In this document: positions 58,034-64,000 of the stretch, in pieces
How the letters are laid out: each line of letters begins with the position of its first letter
Numbering within the stretch: position 1 is the first letter of the stretch
Assembly (NCBI RefSeq): GCF_005491205.1
Contig: NZ_CP028035.1
Location: 3,162,001-3,226,000 of the forward strand
DNA length: 64,000 nucleotides
Origin: Nissabacter sp. SGAir0207
GTDB taxonomy: Bacteria > Pseudomonadota > Gammaproteobacteria > Enterobacterales > Enterobacteriaceae
Direction: 5' to 3'
Program-made: the position numbers and the translations under genes
The notes under the pieces: generated by a model
Seen by the model: only the letters and a program-made list of their open reading frames with translations
Told to the model about the DNA's origin: nothing
Databases searched by the model: none

Positions 58034-58190
58034 TAAAAAAAGCCAGCGGAGGACCCGGCTGGCTGGTGAACACACCATTACTCAGAAAAGGGGAAGCCCG
58101 CCCACGGCGGACTTGCGGAATGCTGGCCTGCATGGCCGTCGCCCCGGCCATGCGCACCGGATCGGCGCAGGATTGCTGACGCTAAGTATC
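58034..58190 (-). ncRNA. sgrS: SgrS, Hfq-dependent small RNA
   Basis: Small RNA of the sugar-phosphate stress response that represses ptsG. The position (between setA and divergent sgrR) matches E. coli. On the minus strand the seed CTGAGTAATGG (58085-58075), one base different from E. coli CTGAGTATTGG, is followed by GTGT and a terminator stem AGCCAGC/GCTGGCT with a T-run, the usual SgrS 3-prime end and Hfq site. The 5-prime end is uncertain (about 58150-58190), giving roughly 120-155 nt against 227 in E. coli. No reading frame resembling SgrT (starting MRQFYQHYF in E. coli) was found. Confidence 0.8.
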
Positions 58191-58245
58191 GGCGTAATAT
58201 AGGGAAAGAAAAATGGCTCACCTTCTGCCAAGGAGTTCCCCTTTT

Positions 58246-59907
58246 ATGCCGACATCCCGCCGCCAGCAGCAGTTTATCCGCCTGTGGCAACACTTCCACG
58301 GCGAACCGGCCGAGACCCGGCTGGCGGATCTGGCCGCGCTGCTCAACTGCTCGCGCCGCCACGTCCGCTCGCTGCTCAATGCCATGCAACAGGCTGGCTG
58401 GTTACGCTGGCAGGCCGAGGCGGGTCGCGGCCGCCGCTCCACCCTCACCTTCCTGCAATCCGGGCTGGCGTTACAGCGCCAGCGGGCAGAGGAGCTGTTG
58501 GAACAGGGCAGCGCCGACCAACTGGTGCAGCTGCTTGGTGACCGGCAGGTGGCGCGCCAGATGCTGCTGGGCCAGTTGGGGCGCAGCTTCCGTCAGGGGC
58601 GGCACCTGCTGCGGGTGCTCTACTACCGGCCGATGAGCAACCTGCTGCCCGGCTCGCCCCTGCGCCGCTCGGAGACCCATCTGGCGCGCCAGATCTTCAG
58701 CGGCCTGACGCGGATAAATGAGGAAAACGGGGAACTGGAGCCGGATCTGGCGCACCATTGGCAGGCGCTGACGCCGCTGCACTGGCGCTTTTATTTGCGT
58801 CCGGCCATCGCCTTCCACCACGGGCGGCCGCTGGAGATGGAGGATGTGATCGCCTCCCTGACGCGCGCCCAGCATCTGCCGCTCTTCAACCATCTGGCGA
58901 CCATCCGCTCGCCGACGCCGCACGTCATCGACATCACCCTGACCATGCCAGACCAGTGGCTACCGTGGCTGCTCAGCAGCGTCAGCGCCATGATCCTGCC
59001 GCACGAGTGGCAGACGCTGCCCGGCTTCGCGCGCCATCCGGTCGGCACTGGCCCCTACGCGGTGGTGCGCAACCACCGCAGCCAACTGCGTATCCGCGCC
59101 TTTGATGACTACTTTGGTTACCGCGCGCTGATTGATGAGGTCACCATCTGGGTGCAGCCGGAGCTGAGTGAGGAGCTGGTCTCCTCCGGCGTGCAGTTGC
59201 AGGCGGACGACACCGGCTCGCGCGAACTGGAGAACCGGCTTGAGGAGGGGTGCTACTTCGTACTGTTTGACCGGCGATCCGCCACCGCCGCCCGGCCAGA
59301 GGTGCGCGCCTGGCTGGCGGAGCTGCTCAACCCGGCGGCGCTGCTCAACCATGCCGAGCGCCGTTACCAGCGCTACTGGTCACCGGCGCTCGGGCTGCTG
59401 CCGCGCTGGCACCACCGCACCCACCCCCCGCAGCCCGCCAAACCGGCTGGCCTGACGACGCTGACCCTCACCTACTACCGCGATCACCCGGAGTTCGGCG
59501 TCATCTGCCGCGCGCTGCAACCGCTGCTGGCGGCGCAGGGCATCACCCTGCGGGTGCAGGCGCTGGAGTATGCCCAGTGGCACGCCGGGGAAGCGCAGAG
59601 CGACCTGTGGCTCGGCAGCGTCAACTTCACGCTGCCGCTGGAGTACTCGCTGTTCGCCAGCCTCTACGAGCTGCCGCTGCTGCACCACTGTCTGGAGGAG
59701 CCACCGGCATCGCAGGCCGCTGCCTGGCGTCAGCAGCAACTGCCACTGGCGGAGTGGTGCCGTTCGCTGGTCGCCAGCCACCAGATCCATCCGCTGTTCC
59801 ACCACTGGTTGCAGTTGCAGGGCCAGCGCAGTATGCGCGGCGTGCGGCTCAACACCCTCGGCTGGTTCGACTTCAAATCCGCGTGGTTCGCGCCGCCGGA
59901 GCCTTGA
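58246..59907 (+). CDS. sgrR: SgrR, transcriptional activator of sgrS
   Basis: DNA-binding regulator that senses glucose-phosphate stress and activates sgrS. The 553 residues (E. coli 551) combine an N-terminal winged helix ([39 protein letters not shown]) with a C-terminal solute-binding-protein-like domain (SBP_bac_5) ending in the conserved [32 protein letters not shown] tail. The ATG at 58246 ([15 protein letters not shown]) has AAGGAG upstream and matches E. coli; the ATG at 58213 adds 11 residues without support. Divergent from sgrS. Confidence 0.95.
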   Translation: MPTSRRQQQFIRLWQHFHGEPAETRLADLAALLNCSRRHVRSLLNAMQQAGWLRWQAEAGRGRRSTLTFLQSGLALQRQRAEELLEQGSADQLVQLLGDRQVARQMLLGQLGRSFRQGRHLLRVLYYRPMSNLLPGSPLRRSETHLARQIFSGLTRINEENGELEPDLAHHWQALTPLHWRFYLRPAIAFHHGRPLEMEDVIASLTRAQHLPLFNHLATIRSPTPHVIDITLTMPDQWLPWLLSSVSAMILPHEWQTLPGFARHPVGTGPYAVVRNHRSQLRIRAFDDYFGYRALIDEVTIWVQPELSEELVSSGVQLQADDTGSRELENRLEEGCYFVLFDRRSATAARPEVRAWLAELLNPAALLNHAERRYQRYWSPALGLLPRWHHRTHPPQPAKPAGLTTLTLTYYRDHPEFGVICRALQPLLAAQGITLRVQALEYAQWHAGEAQSDLWLGSVNFTLPLEYSLFASLYELPLLHHCLEEPPASQAAAWRQQQLPLAEWCRSLVASHQIHPLFHHWLQLQGQRSMRGVRLNTLGWFDFKSAWFAPPEP

Positions 59908-59953
59908 CACGCCGCCCTTTCGCCCGCCGGAGTAAGCCTTTACAATGGCGCGT

Positions 59954-60103
59954 TCTCAACGGGGTGCGAAATGCTGGCGTCAGTTGCCAGCTTTGGCTGA
60001 GAGAGTCCCGTCGAACCTGATCCGGTTAATACCGGCGGAGGGATTTGAGAGTGCTTCCTGCTTGCTCAAACTCCTTTGCCACCCTTCTGCCAAGGAGCGC
60101 AAA
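59954..60103 (+). promoter_or_regulatory. TPP riboswitch (THI element) controlling thiBPQ
   Basis: The THI core is clear: GGGGTGC (59961), CTGAGAGAGTCCC, ACCTGATCCGGTTAATACCGGCGGAGGGA, closed by helix P1 TCTCAA (59954-59959)/TTGAGA (60045-60050). Downstream, CTCCTT (60071-60076) can pair with the thiB Shine-Dalgarno AAGGAG (60092-60097). A competing helix, 60036-60049 with 60065-60078, would use the P1 strand and the THI GGAGGG to capture that CTCC. This gives an on/off switch at translation initiation. Corresponds to the E. coli sroA element upstream of thiB. Confidence 0.94.
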
Positions 60104-61090
60104 GTGTTGAAAAAGATCGTGTCCTGCCTGCTGTTTATCTCTGCCCCGACGCTGGCTGCCCAGCCTGTCCTGACGGTGTACACCTATGACTCCTTCGCCT
60201 CCGAGTGGGGCCCCGGCCCGGCGGTGAAAAAAGCCTTTGAGGCGGAGTGCCACTGTGAACTGAAATTCGTGCCGCTGGAGGATGGCGTCTCGCTGCTCAA
60301 CCGGCTACGGATGGAGGGCAAAAACAGCCCGGCGGACGTGGTGCTGGGGCTGGACAACAATCTGGTGCAGGCCGCCGCCCAGACCGGGCTGTTTGCGCCC
60401 TCGGGCGTCGACACCGCCGCGCTGAAGGTGCCGGGTGGCTGGCAGGACACCACCTTTGTGCCCTACGACTACGGCTACTTCGCGTTCGTCTACAACAAGC
60501 AGAAGCTGCAAAACCCGCCGACCAGCCTGCGCGAGCTGGTGGAGAGCGACCGCCCGCTGAAAGTGATCTATGAAGACCCGCGCACCAGCACGCCGGGGCT
60601 GGGGCTGCTGCTGTGGATGCAGAAGGTCTATGCCGATGACGCGCCAACGGCCTGGCAGAAGCTGGCGAAGAAGACCGTCACCGTCACCAAAGGCTGGAGC
60701 GAAGCCTACGGCCTGTTCCTGAAGGGCGAGGCGGACATGGTGCTGAGCTACACCACCTCACCGGCCTACCACCTGATTGAAGAGAAAAACGACGCCTACG
60801 CCGCCGCTGACTTCAGCGAGGGGCACTATCTCCAGGTGGAGGTGGCTGGCCAGCTGGCTGCCAGCCGCCAGCCGCAACTGGCGCAGCAGTTCATGAAGTT
60901 CATGCTCACCCCGGCATTCCAACAAACCATTCCGACCGGCAACTGGATGTACCCGGCCACCGACACCCCGCTGCCCGCGGGCTTCGAGAGCCTGAGCGTA
61001 CCGAAAACCGCCCTGAGCTACAGCGCCGCTGACGTGGCCACCCACCGCGCCGACTGGATCCGGGCATGGCAAACCGCCGTCAGCCGCTGA
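60104..61090 (+). CDS. thiB: ThiB (TbpA), periplasmic thiamine-binding protein
   Basis: Substrate-binding protein for thiamine, thiamine phosphate and TPP in the ThiBPQ ABC importer. The 328 residues (E. coli 327) begin with a Sec signal peptide of about 18-19 residues (VLKKIVSCLLFISAPTLAA) and keep VLTVYTYDSFASEWGPGPAVKKAFE, DVVLGLDNNL and SYTTSPAYHLIEEK. The GTG at 60104 is placed 6 nt from AAGGAG; the longer ATG frame from 59945 would translate through the riboswitch and lose the signal peptide. Overlaps thiP by 25 bases. Confidence 0.96.
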   Translation: MLKKIVSCLLFISAPTLAAQPVLTVYTYDSFASEWGPGPAVKKAFEAECHCELKFVPLEDGVSLLNRLRMEGKNSPADVVLGLDNNLVQAAAQTGLFAPSGVDTAALKVPGGWQDTTFVPYDYGYFAFVYNKQKLQNPPTSLRELVESDRPLKVIYEDPRTSTPGLGLLLWMQKVYADDAPTAWQKLAKKTVTVTKGWSEAYGLFLKGEADMVLSYTTSPAYHLIEEKNDAYAAADFSEGHYLQVEVAGQLAASRQPQLAQQFMKFMLTPAFQQTIPTGNWMYPATDTPLPAGFESLSVPKTALSYSAADVATHRADWIRAWQTAVSR

Positions 61091-62691
61091 TCGCCGGCTG
61101 GCTGCTGCCGGGGCTGATCGCCGGCGGGCTGCTGCTGGCGGTGGCCGGGCTGGCGTTCGGCGCGCTGTGGCTGCACGCGCCGGTCGCCAACTGGCGGGCG
61201 CTGGCGCAGGACAGCTACCTGTGGCATGTGGTGCGCTTCACCTTTATGCAGGCGCTGCTGTCGGCGCTCTGCTCGGTGCTGCCAGCGCTGCCGCTGGCGC
61301 GCGCGCTGTTCCGCCGCCGCTTTCCCGGCCGCCGCCTGCTACTGCGCCTGTGCGCCATGACGCTGGTGCTGCCGGTGCTGGTGGCGGTGTTTGGCCTGCT
61401 GAGCGTCTATGGTCGGCAGGGGTGGCTGGCCGCGCTCTGTGGCTGGCTCGGCCTGCCCTACGCCTTCTCACCCTACGGCTTGCAGGGTATCCTGCTGGCG
61501 CACGTCTTCTTTAACCTGCCGCTGGCGACCCGGTTGCTGTTGCAGTCGTTGGAGGGCATCCCGGTGGAGCAGCGCCAGCTGGCGGCGCAGCTGGGCATGA
61601 GCGGTTGGCAACAGTGGCGCTTTGTTGAGTGGCCAGCGCTGCGGCGGCAACTGCTGCCCGCGGCGGCGCTGATCTTCATGCTCTGCTTTGCCAGCTTCGC
61701 CACCGTGCTGTCATTGGGCGGCGGGCCACAGGCGACCACCATTGAACTGGCGATCTATCAGGCGCTGAGTTACGACTACGATCTGGGCCGGGCGGCGCTG
61801 CTGGCGCTGCTCCAGCTCGGCTGCTGTCTGGGGCTGGTGCTGCTGAGCCAGCGCCTCAACCGGGCACTGCCGGGCGGCCACACGCAGGCGGTGCAGTGGC
61901 GCAACCCGCAGGACAGTTGGTCGGCGCGGCTGCTGGATGGCGGACTGATTGCGCTGGCGCTGCTGCTGATTTTGCCGCCGCTGCTGGCGGTGGTGGCCGA
62001 TGGCCTCAACCCGGCGCTGCCAGCGGTGCTGCAACAGCCCGCGCTGTGGCAGGCGCTGTTCACCTCGCTGCGCATCGCGCTGGGTGCCGGGCTGATCTGC
62101 CTGCTGCTTGCCATGATGCTGCTGTGGAGCAGCCGTGAGTTGCGCCTGCGCCAGCAGCGGGGCCGCGCACAGGCGCTGGAGCTGAGCGGCATGGTGATTC
62201 TGGCGATGCCGGGCATCGTGCTGGCAACCGGCTTCTTCCTGCTGATGAGCACCACCACCGGGCTGCCGCAATCGGCGTGGGGACTGGTGATGCTCACCAA
62301 TGCGCTGATGGCGGTGCCCTACGCGCTGAAGGTGCTGGACAACCCGATGCGCGATCTGGCGGAGCGCTACAACCCGCTCTGCCGCGCCCTCGGCATGGGC
62401 GGCTGGCAGCGCCTGCGCTGGGTGGAGCTGAGCGCGCTGCGCCGACCGCTGGCACAGGCGCTGGCCTTCGCCAGCGTGCTGTCGATGGGCGATTTTGGCG
62501 TGGTGGCGCTGTTCGGCAACGAGCAGTTCCGCACCCTGCCCTTCTACCTCTACCAGCAGATGGGAGCCTACCGCAGTCAGGCGGGCGCGGTCACCGCGCT
62601 GCTGTTGCTGCTGCTCTGCTTCCTGCTGTTTACCCTGATTGAACGCCTACCGGAACGCCGCAATGCCCGAACCGATACTGACGCTGGATAA
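61066..62691 (+). CDS. thiP: ThiP, thiamine ABC transporter permease
   Basis: Inner-membrane permease of 541 residues (E. coli 536) with two fused permease halves and about twelve hydrophobic segments. The first half carries [28 protein letters not shown], and the second a matching EAA-type loop ([31 protein letters not shown]), the contact points for the ThiQ ATPase. It starts inside thiB and ends inside thiQ, so the three genes are translationally coupled. Confidence 0.95.
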   Translation: MANRRQPLIAGWLLPGLIAGGLLLAVAGLAFGALWLHAPVANWRALAQDSYLWHVVRFTFMQALLSALCSVLPALPLARALFRRRFPGRRLLLRLCAMTLVLPVLVAVFGLLSVYGRQGWLAALCGWLGLPYAFSPYGLQGILLAHVFFNLPLATRLLLQSLEGIPVEQRQLAAQLGMSGWQQWRFVEWPALRRQLLPAAALIFMLCFASFATVLSLGGGPQATTIELAIYQALSYDYDLGRAALLALLQLGCCLGLVLLSQRLNRALPGGHTQAVQWRNPQDSWSARLLDGGLIALALLLILPPLLAVVADGLNPALPAVLQQPALWQALFTSLRIALGAGLICLLLAMMLLWSSRELRLRQQRGRAQALELSGMVILAMPGIVLATGFFLLMSTTTGLPQSAWGLVMLTNALMAVPYALKVLDNPMRDLAERYNPLCRALGMGGWQRLRWVELSALRRPLAQALAFASVLSMGDFGVVALFGNEQFRTLPFYLYQQMGAYRSQAGAVTALLLLLLCFLLFTLIERLPERRNARTDTDAG

Positions 62692-63373
62692 CATCACCTA
62701 CCTCTATGAGCATCTGCCGATGCGCTTTGATCTGGCGCTGGCCGCTGGCGAGCGGGTGGCGATCCTCGGCCCCAGCGGCGCGGGCAAGAGCACGCTGCTG
62801 GGGCTAATTGCTGGCTTCCTGGCGCCAAGCAGCGGCACGCTGCGCATTGCCGGTGACGACCACACCCGCACGCCGCCCGCGCGGCGGCCGGTGTCGATGC
62901 TGTTTCAGGAGAACAACCTGTTTGCCCATTTAACGGTGCGGCAGAATCTGGGGCTGGGGCTGCACCCCGGCCTGAAGCTGGACGCCGCGCAGAAGCGCGC
63001 GCTGGTAGAGATTGCCGATCAGGTCGGGCTGGGCGACTGTCTGGATCGCCTGCCGGGGCAGCTCTCCGGCGGCCAACGGCAGCGGGTGGCGCTGGCGCGC
63101 TGCCTGTTGCGCAGCCAGCCGCTGCTGCTGCTGGATGAGCCGTTCTCGGCGCTCGATCCGGCCCTGCGCAGTGACATGCTGACCCTGCTGGATGAGGTGT
63201 GCCGCCGCCGGGAACTGACGCTGCTGATGGTGTCACATAATCTGGATGACGCGGCGCGCATTGCGGCGCGCACGCTGCTGGTGGTGGACGGGCGGCTCTA
63301 CTACGACGGCCCGACGGCGGCGCTGCTCGACGGCAGCGCCAAAGAGGCGGCGGTGCTCGGCATCCGCCGTTAG
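62663..63373 (+). CDS. thiQ: ThiQ, thiamine ABC transporter ATPase
   Basis: ATP-binding subunit of the thiamine importer, 236 residues. Walker [10 protein letters not shown] is at 36-44, with the Q-loop [10 protein letters not shown], the ABC signature [14 protein letters not shown], Walker [15 protein letters not shown] and the H-loop MLMVSHNL-like segment. The ATG at 62663 ([17 protein letters not shown]) lies within the end of thiP; an ATG at 62639 is also possible. Its stop codon overlaps the convergent yabI stop by 4 bases. Confidence 0.95.
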   Translation: MPEPILTLDNITYLYEHLPMRFDLALAAGERVAILGPSGAGKSTLLGLIAGFLAPSSGTLRIAGDDHTRTPPARRPVSMLFQENNLFAHLTVRQNLGLGLHPGLKLDAAQKRALVEIADQVGLGDCLDRLPGQLSGGQRQRVALARCLLRSQPLLLLDEPFSALDPALRSDMLTLLDEVCRRRELTLLMVSHNLDDAARIAARTLLVVDGRLYYDGPTAALLDGSAKEAAVLGIRR

Positions 63374-64000
63374 AAGGCCATCACCTGCCACAGCAGGTGG
63401 CGGTAGACCGGCATCAGCGGGTGGCGCACCAGCATCACCAGTGCCACCAGCGCCGCGACAGCCGCCAGTACGCAGGCCCAGCGCAGGCGGCCCAGCGGCA
63501 GGTAACGCGACAGCCAGTCGGCGCTGCGCTTCCCTTCACGGAACCAGCGCCAGCCAAGCCAGCCGGCCAGCCACACCAGCACGAAGGCCGTCAGCAGCAG
63601 CCAGCGGAAGTGCGCCACCTCCGCGCCCGCCGGGATGCCAATCGCCACCCCCGCCAGAATGCCCGGCAGGAAGTAGACCGGCGGCCACGTCAGGCAGCCA
63701 AGGACATTGGGCAGCGCGAACTTCAGCGGCTTCAGATCCAGCATCCCGGCCACCAGCGGCACCAGCGGCCGGGTCGGGCCGATAAAGCGGCCGACAATCA
63801 CCGTGGCGAAACTGTGCTGGTGCAGCGCGTGGCTGGTTTTGCTCATCAGCGACTTGTGCTTTTTCAGGAACGACCAGCGGTGCAGCGGCTTCTTGAAGCG
63901 GTGGCCGATGTAGTAAGAGATCCAGTCACCGGCGAAGCAGCCGATGATCCCCGCCGCCCAGGCCTCGTAGAAGTTGACCCGCCCGCTGCCGATAAAGGCA
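63370..64000 (-). CDS. yabI: YabI, DedA-family inner-membrane protein (5-prime truncated by window)
   Basis: C-terminal 210 or so residues of a DedA/SNARE-associated family membrane protein; the start lies beyond base 64000. The readable part begins [21 protein letters not shown] and contains [33 protein letters not shown] (the family's G-x-x-R-P motif) and [13 protein letters not shown] sequence. DedA proteins act as undecaprenyl-phosphate or lipid transporters in several bacteria; the role of YabI itself is not clear. It lies next to thiQ as in E. coli, convergent and overlapping by 4 bases. The ATG at 63846 is internal, not the true start. Confidence 0.92.
   Translation of the reverse strand, partial: AFIGSGRVNFYEAWAAGIIGCFAGDWISYYIGHRFKKPLHRWSFLKKHKSLMSKTSHALHQHSFATVIVGRFIGPTRPLVPLVAGMLDLKPLKFALPNVLGCLTWPPVYFLPGILAGVAIGIPAGAEVAHFRWLLLTAFVLVWLAGWLGWRWFREGKRSADWLSRYLPLGRLRWACVLAAVAALVALVMLVRHPLMPVYRHLLWQVMAF

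Noticed and set aside
57858..58157. Possible SgrT coding sequence on the minus strand
   Set aside because: The frame runs through the sgrS terminator into setA and shows no similarity to SgrT.

Overview
The window is a chromosomal segment from a GC-rich member of the Enterobacterales. Nearly every protein is close in length and sequence to its Escherichia coli counterpart, and the gene order is the E. coli 0-3 minute region read in reverse: yacL-acnB-lpd-aceF-aceE-pdhR / aroP ... ampE-ampD-ppdD-hofB-hofC-guaC-coaE-zapD-yacG-mutT-secA-secM-lpxC-dcw cluster-mraZ-cra-ilvH-ilvI-leuO-leuLABCD-setA-sgrS/sgrR-thiBPQ-yabI. A DUF721 gene beside secM, which E. coli K-12 lacks, points to a Serratia/Yersinia-like genus; genus assignment is inference. 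No tRNA, rRNA, CRISPR array, insertion sequence, integrase or prophage gene was seen. This is a conserved core region, not a mobile or defence island.

Layout. (1) 1-10.7 kb, minus strand: yacL, acnB, lpd and the pyruvate dehydrogenase operon pdhR-aceE-aceF. lpd is separated from aceF by a terminator and has its own promoter-like sequence. (2) 10.7-15.4 kb, plus strand: a long regulatory gap with a perfect PdhR operator and TyrR-like boxes, aroP, then an accessory two-gene operon (GPH-type sugar transporter and GH43 arabinofuranosidase-like enzyme). (3) 15.5-23.7 kb: ampE-ampD, the pilin locus ppdD-hofB-hofC, guaC, coaE-zapD-yacG and mutT. nadC, which sits between ampD and ppdD in E. coli, is missing. 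(4) 23.8-27.7 kb: secM-secA with its arrest-peptide control, and the divergent DUF721/DciA-like gene. (5) 27.7-45.6 kb: the complete division and cell wall (dcw) cluster from lpxC and ftsZ back to mraZ, with overlapping genes and a MraZ-box promoter. (6) 45.6-56.7 kb: cra, ilvIH, leuO and the attenuated leuLABCD operon. (7) 56.7-64 kb: setA-sgrS/sgrR (sugar-phosphate stress), TPP-riboswitch-controlled thiBPQ, and a truncated yabI.

The functional themes are carbon flow (pyruvate to acetyl-CoA and the TCA cycle, with PdhR and Cra as regulators), branched-chain and leucine synthesis, peptidoglycan synthesis and recycling with septation, protein export and thiamine uptake. The points that most deserve a second look are the missing nadC, the DciA-like gene in an enterobacterial background, a variant SecM arrest peptide, an SgrS RNA apparently without SgrT, a possible unannotated RNA between cra and mraZ, and the inserted arabinan-use pair. 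I found no convincing undescribed multi-gene system.
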